A DNA stretch of 64,000 nt from Erythrophleum ivorense (taxonomy: Eukaryota > Streptophyta > Magnoliopsida > Fabales > Fabaceae): assembly GCA_026724425.1 (NCBI GenBank), contig JAIUCV010000578.1:124001-188000 (forward strand), written 5' to 3'. This document shows positions 10,622 to 22,261 of the stretch, in pieces. The stretch's first letter is position 1. Every line of letters starts with the position of its first letter. Both the position numbers and the translations under genes were made by a program. Under the pieces are notes generated by a model. It ran no database searches. It saw only the letters and a program-made list of their open reading frames with translations, and had not been told where the DNA came from.

Positions 10622-13600
10622 ATGGGATGGTTTTGGAGAGACGACGAAGACGACCAACAAATATCTTCACGTGACATTAGCGAATTTGGGAGATCTAACC
10701 CTCCTTCTGAGGGGCGTTGTTCCACCAGAAAGGTCGTGAAATCCCAGTGCAGAACGGAGGAGGTCGAGCCTGGAAAATTCGTCAGGAAGTGCGAGAAAAC
10801 AGAAGAGATTCTCAGGGATTGTATTGGAAAGTAAGTTTTTTTTTCCCCTTCCCCAGGGTCTCTATTTTGTTATTTGAGTCTGCTACGATGAGGGATTTTG
10901 GTAAGTTGGTTCTCCTTCCTTTGTCCCTGGGGCAAACTCTGGGTTGTATTTTTCAAACCAATTATATCGATCTATTTAAAAATTTTCAGGGATGGTTATA
11001 GCATTGTTTACAGTGTTCTATCATATTTGTTTCCATTTCTGGGTTTCTTTTCCTTCTAGGGTATAGCGTAGAAAATAATGGAATTTTATTCACGGGATTG
11101 ACTCTTTTACATTTGTTAGCCTTCCGATTTTAAGTAATTTTCAATTTATCATAACTGGTTATTCATTTTTCTGTAAAAAGAACAATGACATGATACAAAT
11201 GTTCAGAATTCTGAACTAGAAGCCGTTTGGAGGTATTTTATCATGTCGAGCACCCCCCCCCCCAACAAAAAAAAATTCATGTGAAGTGGAGTGCCAAACA
11301 TTCCTATACGAGCTACTTAATTATTGTGAAAGAGATGTTGAAAGCTGGCTTTTAAGTTATATTGTAGAGGTGCTATATTACCTAACCCCATTCCCCAAAC
11401 CGAGAAATATTGACATGTATGCCCATTGAAATTCAACTGCTATAGTTGTGGGCATGCAATCTGATGGTTTTAAGTGGCGCAAATTGCTATTGCGGCTTGT
11501 GTTGTTGGCCAATATATCATTTTCTTGTATTGAAATCTATGGTTGATTAGGTACCAAATTGATGTAGGTCACGTTGATGTTAGGCGTATTTTGTTCTTAG
11601 GTTATGAGGGTGTGGATATTTTCTTTTTTACTAATTTGATTGATGTTTTGAATGGAAATCTAGAATATCAGAAACAGATTAGGAAGCAGGTCCGCTGACA
11701 TTTTGTTGACATTTAAGATTAGAAAACAATGAATGCAAATGATGCAACACACTGTATGAGAAAGACTTATGTAGAAATGAGGTCTAATGACATCTCCTAC
11801 TTTAATAAATGGAAGTAGTGAGATTTCATGTCAAATCTCTTTTTAGAAAATATATGTAAAACATGGTGACAGGGGATTTACTGAAGTCTCTAAATTTAAG
11901 GGAGGGAAAGCTTTCTGTGCTTAGTTAACATCACACTTAATAGTCATTGATGTCCATGGTCCTCCCACTTGGAAGCTCCTTTGTCAATGCCTGTCCCACT
12001 CCATTGCGTCCTTTGCTTTTTGGGATTGGCCCTGAGATAAAAATGTTTTGCAATTTCCATGTTAATTTTATCAACAAGAAGGAATATAAAACTAACAAAC
12101 TTGGGAGAAGCCTACATGATGATATATATCTAAGAAAACATGTGAATTCCTTCTATCCTTTTCTATAACTTTTGCAAATTTTTGGAAACCATATAATACT
12201 TGGTTTGGGGTGAGTTTTATATCTATTTTTTAAGTCCTTTTTAGATATAATATGAGACAATAAATTTTTAAGCACAAGAGAAACTGGACATTTTTTTCCT
12301 TGAAAGAAAAGAAAAAAATAGTACAGCAGTATGGATAATTACTATTTTACGTTGTTGGGGATTAAAATTATTTGCTTTGTCTTTGTTTTACGAAGCAGAG
12401 TAGTACATAGGCTAGTGGGATCCTGTAACTAGATCTAAAGTCAGGCTATTAGATCATAATGAAACTGGGGGATGAACACAAAACTGTCTTTCAGACCTAT
12501 GAAGGTCACTATGAGTTTATGGTAATTCCATTTGGTTTAACCAACGCACCCTCTACATTTCAAATTTTGATGAATGACATTTTTAGGGAGCATCTTAGAA
12601 AATTTGTTTTGGTGCTCTTTGATGATATTTTGATTTATAGTGGGGATTTTCAATCCCATTTGCTCCACCTTAGGGAGGCCTTGCAAATACTTCAAAAACA
12701 CCAACTAGTTGTCATTACTAAGAAGTGTGTGTGCTCAACAAAAGTCGGAATACCTTGGCTATATAATATCAAGAGAGGGGTTACAAGCCTTCAAAGATTG
12801 ATAGTATGCTGAAGTGGCCTGTTCCCAAAAATTTGAAAGCCTTAAGGGGATTTTTGGGCTTTACCAGGTATTATTGTAAGTTTGTGAAAGATTATGGGAA
12901 TATTGCTGCCCCCTGACAGAATTGCTTAAAATGATGCTTTCTGTTGGAATGAGGCTGCAGAACAGGCTTTTGAAGCTCTAAACCTGCCCCCTGACAAAAT
13001 TGCTTAAAATGATGCTTTCTGTTGGAATGAAGCTGCTGAACAGGCTTCTGAAGTTCTAAAAAGAGCCATGACCATTACCTCAGTTTTGGCCCTCCCTGAT
13101 TTTTCACGGCCCTTTGTCATGAAGTGCTGATGCATTGGGTTTTGGGGTTGGGGCAGTGTTGATGCAGTAGGAATGGCCCATTGCTTTTCACATCCAGGTC
13201 TTATCTCCCAAATCTCATTTATGCTTGGTTTATGAACAAGAATTGATGGCCATTGTGTTGGTGGTTAAGAAATGTAATTACCATCTCATGGGGCACTCAT
13301 TTATCATCAAAACTGATCAAAAGGCTCTCAAATATCTGCTTGAACAGAGGGTGATTGATCCTGACCAACAAAGGTGGGTTTCAAAATTTATGGGCTACTG
13401 TTTTGCAATACAATACAAGCCTGGGAAGGAGAATTCAGCAGCTGATGCATTATCGAGGCGAGGTGAATCATTAGAGCTAAATGCTTTTTCATTATGGCTG
13501 CTTGGGAATTGGGAGGAATGGGAGGGTGAAGTACGTCAAGATCCCAAGTTAGCCTCCATTCTACATCAGTTAACAATGGGGCAGCCTACCTCTGCAGATT

Positions 13601-16600
13601 ATGGCGTCAAACATGGCTAATTACTGTATATGGGGCACTTGGAAATTCCAAAAGGTTCTACCCAAATTCCTACTTTGCTTAAAGAATTCTATGATTCACC
13701 CCTTGGGGGCCATTCGAGTTACTTAAGAAGATATAAAGATTGGCAGAATTATTTCATTGGGATGGTATGAAAAGGGATATACAATCTTACATTGCCAAAT
13801 GTGACCCTTGTCAACACAACAAATGCCAAGCTTTTAGCCAAGTTGGTCTTTTGCTACCTCTTGCAAGACCTCAACATGTGTGGGAAGATATTAGTATGGA
13901 CTATGGATTTCATCACCGTTCTTCTTGAATCTCAAAGGTTTGATACAGTTATGGTAGTGGTAGATCTTTTCACCAAGTATGCTCATTTTTTGGCTCTAGC
14001 ACACCCTTTTTCAGCAAAGGATGTAGCTACTGTTTTCATTAAGGAAGCAATCTGTTTACATAGCTTCCCTAAGTCCATTGTTTCGGATAGGGAGAGGCTA
14101 TTCATTAGGCTTTTTGGGGAAAAATTGTTTAAGCAATCGGGCAACGCTCTCAAGTATAGTTTTGGTTATCACCCGTGAACAGATGGACAAACCGAAATGG
14201 TTATCTCTGATGCTTTACAAGCTATAAGCCTAAACAATGGGCTACATGGCTTAGGTGGGCTAAGTATTGGTTCAACCTTACTTTTAACAGATCAGCTGGC
14301 ATGAGTCCTTTTAAGTTTCTTTAGGGCAAGGATCCACCGACTTTATTCAGTCTGGAGGATGACCATTCCAGTGTTGAGGAAGTGAATGAACAGCTGAAGG
14401 CCAAAAATGCAATCTTGGCTGAACTTAAGACTAATTTGGAGATGACTCAGACTCAAGTGAAAAACGAGGCAGATAAGAGACAATGTGAGGTGCACTTTGA
14501 AGTGGGGGATGGTATCTTTGAAGCTCCAACCTTATAAGCTTAGATCTCTAGCCAAGAAAACCAATGAGAAGTTGAACCTCAGGTTTTATGTCTCTTATAG
14601 AATTTTGCAGAAGTATGGGACTGGCCAGCAAGCTAGACCTACCCCTAAAAGCTTGAACCTCCCCTGCTTTTCACGTGTCTTACCTTAAAAAATCTTTACA
14701 TCCATCAGTTCTCACATAGGACATCCCTCATTTTTTCACTGAAGATATGGAGTTGCAAGTGCAACCCCAAGCCATCAAGAAAATCATAACTTTGACTAAT
14801 GGGCAAGTAGAAGTCCTTGAGAAATGGACTTTTATCTGATTGTGATAATACCTAGGAGGAGTATGATGCCATTCAGACTCAATTTCTAGATTTTCTCCTT
14901 GAGAAGAAGGTGCAACTGATTGGGGGGTAATGATGGATGCAACAAAGGGAATACACACGTGCGCACTTACTATGGAAGAAAGAAATAGGGTGAGGTGGCT
15001 CCACAGGGGCAAAACAAGGAATTAAAAGAGAGCATAACTAACTATGGTAGGGACTAGCTATCTAGAGGAGAGAGAAAATGATAGAGATGGTTGGGAATAT
15101 AGGATACGGAGTGTGTGAGATGTAGGCAAGGAAGATTTGGAAATTGTATGAGAAGGGACTAGCCTCTCGAAAGCTAGACCCTTCTTCTTTTTCATTTTAT
15201 TTTTCTTTTTATCTGCTGTAATTCATCTCTGCTATTGGCAAAGGTGGTCTGTTTTCCATTCAATAATAGAAAGTCAGCAAGAGTTTCACCAATTTTGGTA
15301 TCAAAGTTGGTTGGCCAATGGCACAAAGAGGGCTACTTGTGAAGGGCTTTGATCGACAAGAAGGCCAAGTGAAGTGTCATATAGTGTAGTACCTGGGATG
15401 TTGGCTTTTTAAGGGCAGTGCTATGATAGAGACTGGGTAATATGAGATGCATAAGTTTTATATCAAGTAGTATGAGATACTTGGTAGAAGAGTAGTTCTT
15501 TTCCCTTGACAATACGCTTTTAAGAGTAGATTTCCCATGCTTCCTTGGGTTCTATTAAAGAGGGTTCTTTGCAAATGATCCAAAGTTTGAAAATTATATG
15601 CATTTTGGCCTTAAATAAAATATGAAAAACCATTTATGTGTATAGTAATTATTTTTAACATATTACTTGAGATATGTTTTAAATAAACCAAAACTTAAAC
15701 AAATTTAAATGTTTTAGTGGGTTTCTGATGAGTATTAATCCAATTGGTAATGTTTTGGTATATTCAGAGTCATTTTTCAGTGTCATGAAACATTTCAGTG
15801 CTTATTGAAATAGATGGAAAAAAAATTCATCATGTTTTGATTTGCGTTTTGGACATTTTCAAACAGGTTTTTGCCTGTGTAACCTATTTTAATTTTTGAG
15901 GAAAAAAAAGGAAAAGATACCAATTTAGGTGATATTGGTGCTTCATGGCTACAAAGTTCAATTAAAGGGATGAGGTCATCTACCTGGTGGGAATGTGAGG
16001 TTTCCTCTTCCATCAAAGGAGTTTGGGGCTTATTTAAAGCTTCTCTCGAACTTGTGGGAAGACGCCCTTTTGAGCTCTGATGGACAAAATGGAACTCTTC
16101 ATGGAACTCTTCATAAATTTTGACTTGCAGATCTATGATGATGGGTCTGGTTTGAGTTTATGTAGAGCCTTATTTCAAACTTGTTCTGAGATATCATATT
16201 GAGATCTTACTGTCTGTCATCATGTGACCTTGAATCTTAGGCATAATAGTATCAAGTGTGATAAATTAATCCTAAGGTGATATTTGATGTGTGAGCAGCT
16301 TAAGCTTTTAGAGCTTGAGTTTTATTGTTTAGGTTGGTTTAGATGTTCCCAAGGGTTGATTCTAGTTTCCAGCATTAGGTTATGTGCAGCCTTCGGTAAA
16401 TGGGAATAACAGTTGAAACCTATGACCTATCCCTCCTTCCATTTGTCTTGCCTTCTTTTTTTATTTTTTATTTTTAGTGGGTTTACTTTGAATTGAAAGG
16501 TTTAATTAATCTCGTTCTCACCCCCTCCCCCTTACCTTTCTCCTCAGGCCTGTTGAAGTGGTACAATCAAACAAAGAGTTTACTGAAGAAGATGTCACAG

Positions 16601-16905
16601 ATGCGGTACATAGAGGAGGGTCATTCACGTTTGGTCCATCAGAGCTGCAAAGTGACATTGAAGCCATTGACCGTGACTTCGTTGGAGGTCTTGGTCGTTT
16701 CTTTGAAGCAGCTGAAGAAATGAGCAATGGCTTATTTGATGTTTTTACGAGAGCTTCACGAATATTTGATGGGGACTCATCCTCTTCACCTTTCATGAGG
16801 AAAGGGATACCTATTGATGAATATCCTCGACGAGAAGCCTCTCCCAAAACCGAAGAGTATGGATCCATAGATGCTGATCTATCTGCATTGGCTAAAGACG
16901 TTTGA
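10622..16905 (+). CDS. Mal d 1 / Fra a 1-associated-type protein (two exons)
   Basis: Exons 10622-10830 and 16548-16905 give 188 residues. The donor is ggaaa|gtaagt and the acceptor is ctcag|gcctgtt; they join a split lysine codon and give DCIGKPVEVV. The N-terminus MGWFWRDDEDD, the block VKSQCRTEEVEPGKFVRKCEKTEE cut here into VKSQCRTEEVEPGK and VRKCEKTEE, and the C-terminal EYGSIDADLSALAKDV match plant proteins named after apple Mal d 1-associated protein and strawberry Fra a 1-associated protein. Those were found as partners of PR-10 allergens; their biochemical role is not established. No signal peptide or membrane segment is seen, so the protein is probably soluble. The start is chosen because MGW-W is the conserved N-terminus and a TATA box lies just upstream. 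The intron is unusually long, 5717 bases, because a retrotransposon relic sits in it; both splice sites are intact. Confidence 0.88.
10831..12430 (+). other. First part of the 5.7-kb intron
   Basis: Intron sequence with a C-homopolymer at about 11250-11262 followed by an A-run. No exon is supported between the donor at 10831 and the retrotransposon boundary near 12430. A chance open frame at 11947-12168 has no recognisable product. Confidence 0.6.
12433..12900 (+). pseudogene. Ty3/Gypsy reverse transcriptase fragment
   Basis: This is a plant Ty3/Gypsy pol fragment inside the intron of the Mal d 1-associated-type gene. It begins in the middle of the palm domain and shows FQTYEGHYEFMVIPFGLTNA, the FDD-type active-site block LFDDILIYS, and the downstream HLREALQILQKH block. 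The 5' LTR, gag, protease and the first part of the RT are absent. A frameshift near 12750 separates the block ending in KKC from the following segment, and an in-frame stop occurs near 12450. It is a dead copy. Confidence 0.85.
12906..13061 (+). repeat. 78-bp tandem duplication in the retrotransposon connection region
   Basis: Two consecutive copies (12906-12983 and 12984-13061) of a 78-base unit starting ctgccccctgaca. They differ at a handful of positions. The unit encodes the PLTELLK...AFCWNEAAEQAFEAL-like connection between RT and RNase H. The period is a multiple of three, but the flanking frame is already broken. Confidence 0.85.
13062..13620 (+). pseudogene. Ty3/Gypsy RNase H fragment
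   Basis: The RNase H domain of the same relic. The frame 13225-13620 shows EQELMAIVLVVKKC, HSFIIKTDQKALKYLLEQR and KPGKENSAADALSRR, the typical end of this domain in plant Gypsy elements. The preceding part (13062-13224) is frameshifted; a damaged acidic motif lies near 13120-13160. Confidence 0.85.
13640..14700 (+). pseudogene. Ty3/Gypsy integrase fragment
   Basis: Integrase remnants in two overlapping frames: WDGMKRDIQSYIAKCDPCQ (13758-13815, end of the zinc-binding HHCC region), then VMVVVDLFTKYAHFLAL and FPKSIVSDRERLF (about 13950-14105, core domain), with NALKYSFGYHP followed by a stop. The C-terminal part at 14485-14650 carries LKLQPYKLRSLAKKTNEKL, the usual GPF/GPY-type tail of Gypsy integrases. 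A frameshift occurs near 13800-13930 and stops near 14178 and 14325. It was clearly inactive before or after insertion. Confidence 0.8.
14931..15288 (+). repeat. Putative 3' LTR of the intronic Gypsy relic
   Basis: A purine-rich tract (gattggggggtaa, 14918-14930) is followed by TGATGG at 14931. A segment of about 358 bases ends in TTTCA at 15288. TG...CA ends after a polypurine tract are what an LTR should look like. There is no second copy in the window to prove it, so the limits are tentative. Confidence 0.45.
15296..15310 (+). other. Primer-binding-site-like sequence
   Basis: TGGTATCAAAGTTGG resembles the initiator tRNA-Met primer-binding site (TGGTATCAGAGC) found just after the 5' LTR of many plant LTR elements. 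Here it follows the putative 3' LTR, which is unexpected; see the finding on this junction. Confidence 0.4.
15311..16547 (+). other. Last part of the 5.7-kb intron
   Basis: No exon is supported. The first 100-200 bases may still be retrotransposon leader. The final part has the long T-rich tract (16455-16475) and pyrimidine run (16517-16545) expected before the acceptor at 16547. Confidence 0.5.
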
Positions 16906-16929
16906 AGTGAGCCACTGACGTAATACATG

Positions 16930-17665
16930 CCAGCCTTTTTGGATATATTTTTTTCTTTAGTTTTATAGTAGATTGTGAACGCGCAGACTACAAGAATGTA
17001 TTCCAATAACGTGTTTCTTCAACATCCTCGGCTTTTTCACATTTTCTTTACCTGTGGCTGATGTGTTGGAATTAGGGTTCTGAGTTTATCAATGAACAGC
17101 TACCAAGTTCCCATCGTTTTCCCTACAATTGCTCATTCAGTGTAGCACCAAAAATCACTCAAATGACTGGATTCGCCATTATAACTTGCCCCAAATTTTC
17201 CGGACGATTGTGTATGCGCTTTTATTGAAAGTGGAGAAAAGATTTAAGTCAAATATCGTGCTCAAGAAGTCTGAACAGACGAGTTTATAATTTTTAATAT
17301 AGGTGCAGACGTGCAAGACTGTAATTTATTAAATTGTGATATCGATAAACACGTTTGAGTGGTCTTGACTTTCATCTGGAAGTGGTTGTCATGTTGCGCG
17401 ATCCCTTCGAGCCCACTGTTGCATCATGTTCCAAACTCATTTGGTGGGAATTTGCTCCCACAAAGGCTAAGTGCATACAGTCAAGTCTTCTTCCATATAA
17501 TATTAGAATCAGTTGCTCCCAAACGTTGAGATTACTGAATTGCCAATGGAATTTAGTGGGGCACAGCCCGTCTGCTTTCTGATAAAATTTTGTTTTATCT
17601 TGAGCGTTATTTTATGTTGAGGATGAAAGAAATAAAGGTTTGCACATTACCTCATCTTTAAAATC
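16930..17665. other. 3' flank of the Mal d 1-associated-type gene
   Basis: Probable 3' untranslated region and intergenic sequence. A chance open frame at 17355-17582 matches nothing I know. AATAAA occurs at about 17631, too far to assign. Confidence 0.4.
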
Positions 17666-17668
17666 TAA

Positions 17669-17797
17669 GTGTGTGTTTGAAAAAATGGTAAAAAATTTAA
17701 AATTATGATTTTGGCTAAAGCAACAAGTTATAACTTTTACATTTTATGAGTTACAAACCATAATTTTAGATGTCTTACCATTTTTTTAAATACACAC
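17669..17797. mobile_element. Tourist-like MITE with TAA target duplication
   Basis: This 129-base element has terminal inverted repeats. The left end is GTGTGTGTTTGAAAAAATGG; the right end, read on the other strand, is GTGTGTATTTAAAAAAATGG, so 18 of 20 bases match. It is flanked on both sides by TAA (17666-17668 and 17798-17800). Small size, no coding, and a 3-base TAA duplication are the marks of a Tourist-type (PIF/Harbinger) MITE. Confidence 0.85.
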
Positions 17798-17800
17798 TAA

Positions 17801-18600
17801 ATGTTTGATAACTATAGCGTTGAAAAGTCGAGTATAGCAAATAAAAGATATCAAGTTGTATCTTGTGTTTGAATGGGAAGCTGATGCGCTGGATAACGAG
17901 GACCAATTTGATTAAATTACATATTTAAGCTAACAGGTACAGCCTACAAACACTACCTTCTAGTTGACGGATTAAAAGATTAAAATTGTCAGTTTAATTT
18001 TAATAAACTATATCCTTTTACAAGGTCCAACAGTGTCTGACCGCTGAAACTGGAACAAATGATTGCTGCCATAGGATAGCACCCTACTAATCTGATATCC
18101 CAAAATCATCTGACATGGGAACAATTTTTAATTGAGCTCAAGGCCCCAGGCAATTTCACCAACATTTTAATTCTATCATTTATAGCTAGTTAGGAATCTT
18201 CTAAATTTTTTTTTTTCTTTTAATTCTCTAATAAAATGAAATTCTAAGTATTGGAAAATAGAAAAACGTGTCCACAATGTAATAAAAAGAAAAAAAGAAG
18301 TATTTGAACATAGCTTCAACAAGAATGTAGATACTGGTGTTTCCTAGCCCAAAGCCTTTAAAATAAAATCATTATGGCAAAGAAAAGATAATACAATCTT
18401 TAAACTGAAATAAAAAAGCATATTGAACAGCTGTAAACGGCAGCCGGCTGCCGGCGGCTTGGCGCATGCCAGTGCCACTGAGGCCTCACATATGACCGAC
18501 CCCAGCAACTTCGTAGGAATCAAGAACATCATTCAACCATGAAAGCATAGAAGTTTAATTTTAAAAAAGAAAAAGAAAATCTCTGCCGTTTAATTAAACT
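17801..18600. other. Intergenic region upstream of the CPK gene
   Basis: No gene is seen. There is a short GC-rich palindromic patch, cggcagccggctgccggcgg, at about 18438-18457. The CPK leader probably starts after about 18560. Confidence 0.4.
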
Positions 18601-19147
18601 CGGGCATCTTTGAGAGCCGTCCGATTAGCTCGAGGTTTTGGCACGCGTTTTCTATTCAATTTGAAACATTCCTTGCAACAGTTAAACCGGTCACTCGCTT
18701 TCTGTTACTCTATTTCCCTCTTCCTTCCTTTTTCTTTTCACAATCAAAGATTTCATACCATATGCGACTTTTCCTATTCTGACTCTTTCTTTTGTGAACG
18801 ATTCACGTTAGCACGCTGTCTCACAAGAAGGGTCATTTTCCCCTCGCAATCTTTCAGCTTCGATCATCAGAAATTTTCCTCTTTTACGCCTTCAAATTCC
18901 CCCTTACCCCGAAATCCTCTCCTTCTAACCTCATTCTTCTTCTCACGGAATGCCAATGAGTTGGACCCAGCTTTTTTATTTGCCTTTCCCATTTGATGCT
19001 CTTCTTTGAGGACTTCCATGTAAGTTCTTCACAGCATTTACGAATATCCATTTGCTTTCGTTTGCACTTAAAATAGCGTATTGAGTTATTAGAATTCATT
19101 CAGTTCTGTTTGCTGAACGCTCAGAACAAAAAAGTGACTCGTGTGAA
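18600..19147 (+). other. Probable promoter and 5' leader of the CPK gene
   Basis: T/C-rich sequence, as is common in plant leaders, lies directly before the CPK start codon. An open frame at 18610-18996 runs through it but its composition is that of untranslated pyrimidine-rich leader. A gtaagt-like site at 19020 (ccatgtaagttc) could be the donor of a leader intron; I cannot decide its acceptor. Confidence 0.35.
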
Positions 19148-22100
19148 ATGGGTAACAACTGCGTTGGATCGAGAATCTCCAAGGATGCATTATTTTTCAC
19201 TATTCCGAGTTCACTTTGGTGGTCACGACCAAATGGGGATATGGTTTCTCATACCAGTAAATCATCGCATACAACTGAAGGTCCAAATGTTTCAGAGACT
19301 GTTCAAAACAACCCACCAGAGATAGTGAAAATCGGTAAGGTAGAGACAAAACCAGAACAGGAGATAAAGCCACCTCAACCTAAAAAACAGGACGAAGAGA
19401 CCAAATCTGCAGAGCCAATGGAGGAATCAAAACTACCCGAGTCGGTGACGCTGAGGCATACAGAAGAGAGTGGACCGATTCCGACAAGTTTACAAAAGGA
19501 AGAGATTGTAAAACCAGTGGAGCCTGCAAAACCAAAGAAGCCCCATAAGGTGAAGAGGCTTGCATCTGCTGGGCTTCGAGCACAATCGGTTTTGCAAACA
19601 AAAACTGGCCATCTTAAGGAGTTCTATAATTTGGGGCGAAAGCTTGGACATGGGCAATTTGGGACGACTTTCCTTTGTGTGGAGAAAGCTACAGGTAAAG
19701 AGTATGCCTGCAAGTCCATTGCAAAGAGAAAATTGCTAACAAATGATGATGTGGAGGATGTGAGGAGGGAGATTCAGATAATGCATCACTTGGCAGGGAG
19801 CCCTAATGTGATATCCATAAAAGGGGCTTATGAGGATGCTATTGCAGTTCATGTTGTCATGGAACTATGTGCAGGGGGTGAGTTGTTTGATAGGATTGTG
19901 GAAAGAGGGCATTACACTGAAAGAAAAGCTGCAAAACTTGCAAGGACTATAGTTAGTGTTATAGAAGCTTGTCACTCCCTTGGAGTGATGCATCGTGATC
20001 TTAAGCCTGAGAATTTTCTTTTCATTTGTAAGGATGAGGACTCCCCCCTTAAGGCCATTGATTTTGGATTGTCTACATTTTTTAAACCAGGTTTGGCTAA
20101 ATGCCTTTTTTCCTTTCATTTTGCAGTTAACACTGGGACAAAACTTAGTTAAAATTCTCAGCTGTTTGTTATAATTTTCTCCAATGAAAAATACAAATGA
20201 ATATGTTTTCTAGCTCAACATTATATAGTTGGGACTTTCAAAAAAATTTTCATATGTTATGTTTTGATTTAGGAATCTGATAGTAAACACCTGATTAACT
20301 TTACCCAAGTCTTGTCCTTAACATTTTCTACTTGTTCTTAATAAGCCTCTCTGGCAGAGTAATGTGTAGTTAATAGTTACTAGTCTGTACGTTAGTGAAG
20401 ATGCTTTCCTGTTTGTTTCCTTAATATATATAATTTCTATGAATACAGGAGAAGCTTTCACAGACGTAGTGGGAAGTCCTTATTATGTTGCACCCGAGGT
20501 TCTGCGCAAGCGTTATGGTCCAGAAGCAGATGTGTGGAGTGCTGGTGTGATGATTTACATTCTGTTAAGTGGGGTGCCTCCATTTTGGGCTGGTAATTAA
20601 GAATTCTTAAAATGCCTACCACATGATGATGATCCAAATAGTCTTGCTTAATATGTATATATACTTACAGATGTTTTTCTAATCGACTGTTATTTACATT
20701 TTTTGTTGCTTGGTAATAGAAACAGAGCAAGATATATTTACGGAGGTTTTGCATGGGGAGCTAGATTTCTCATCAGATCCTTGGCCTAAAATCTCCGAAA
20801 GTGCTAAAGACTTGGTTAGGAAGATGCTTGTTAGAAATCCAAGAAAACGGATAACTGCTCATGAAGTTCTTTGTGAGTTTTTATGCTCTTATTTTTTGAC
20901 ATAACTGTGACAAATGAATTCTTATGGGCTATTCAGCTCACTTTCATTACGATACCATATTTGCAAAATGCCACTTAATGTTCACTTTTAGCAGTATGCT
21001 TCTTGTTATACCCCTGGCTGCTTGTACTAAAAACTAGGAGAAAGGAAGCCATATTGATGTCAATGATAAAGCTGTTAATGGTTGCAGGTCATCCTTGGAT
21101 ACAGGTTAATGGAGAAGCTCCAGACAAGGCTCTTGATTCCGCAGTTCTATGTCGCCTGAAGCAGTTTTCTGCCATGAACAAGCTCAAGAAAATGGCTATT
21201 AGAGTATGTTATATTCATATCTTTTGAGAGTGATAACCGGTATTATTGCGCAAAAAATTGAATGTGTCCACTTCTTAACTAAAACTTGCAAGTTTTCTGA
21301 GAACGTGGAGTTGTTGTCTGAAGACATATTCTGATTTTTATTTTTCGCAGGTGATTGCGGAGAAGCTCTCTGAAGAAGAAATAGCTGGATTGAAAGAAAT
21401 GTTTAAGATGATAGATACAGACAACAGTGGTCAAATTACCTTCGAAGAACTAAAGAATGGACTGAAAAGATTTGGTGCTAATCTCAATGAATCAGAAATA
21501 CACGATCTAATGCATGCCGTAAGTATTAATCTACAGTCATCTTCACTTCACAAAACACCTACGTTTTCGCGTCATTTTTATTTCTTTTGCTTCTGTTTGA
21601 GTAATTCATTTCACCAATAAGATGAATGCTGCTATACCCTGACCACAGTGGAATGTCAACAGAGAAGACATATTCACATTTTCACTTCATTTTAGCTCTA
21701 TGAACATGTGTTATTCTTTGATGTCAATATCATGATAACTGCAATGGACATTTACATTGTTCTGACTTCATCTATTCAACTTGTTTTGGGAATACAGGCA
21801 GATGTTGATAATAGTGGCACAATTGACTATAAAGAATTCATAGCTGCCACATTGCATTTAAATAAAATTGAGAGGGAAGACCACCTTGTTGCAGCTTTCT
21901 CATACTTCGATAAAGACGGAAGTGGCTACATCACCCCAGATGAGCTTCAACAAGCATGCCAAGAATTTGGCATAGACGATTTCCACTTGGAAGAAATTAT
22001 CCGAGAAGCAGATCAGAATAATGTGAGTATATTTTGCATTAACTTGATCAAATGAAAAGTGTAAGGTGACTCTCATAGATAATAATTGATTTCAAATTAA

Positions 22101-22261
22101 TTACACTTATGCCTGATATCGTTCTTTTGCAGGACGGGCGAATAGATTACAATGAATTTGTGGCTATGATGCAGAGAGACAATCCAGAGCTGGGTAAAAA
22201 GGGTCAAAAGGGTGGCAATGGTTTTAAGATTGGATACAGGGAGGCGCTATCAGTATGTTAA
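19148..22261 (+). CDS. CPK1-like: Calcium-dependent protein kinase, CPK1/CPK2 group (7 exons)
   Basis: Exons 19148-20090, 20449-20592, 20720-20872, 21088-21203, 21351-21518, 21798-22022 and 22133-22261 join in frame to 625 residues, the size of Arabidopsis CPK1/CPK2. CDPKs are Ser/Thr kinases that carry their own calcium sensor and phosphorylate transporters, NADPH oxidases and transcription factors. MGNNCVG is an N-myristoylation signal with a cysteine suitable for palmitoylation, so membrane attachment is likely. A Lys/Pro/Glu-rich variable region reaches about residue 155. The kinase has GHGQFG, YACKSIAKRK, HRDLKPEN (about 281), DFG (about 304) and GSPYYVAPEVL. The junction (autoinhibitory) segment LKQFSAMNKLKKMAIR precedes four EF-hands with calcium-ligand spacing: DTDNSGQITFEE (474), DVDNSGTIDYKE (510), DKDGSGYITPDE (546) and DQNNDGRIDYNE (580). 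All key residues are present, so it should be active. All splice sites are GT-AG. The exact Arabidopsis counterpart (CPK1, CPK2 or CPK20) is not settled. Confidence 0.95.

Noticed and set aside
18610..18996. 128-codon open frame before the CPK gene
   Set aside because: Pyrimidine-rich leader composition, no family match, and it lies in the expected CPK 5' leader.
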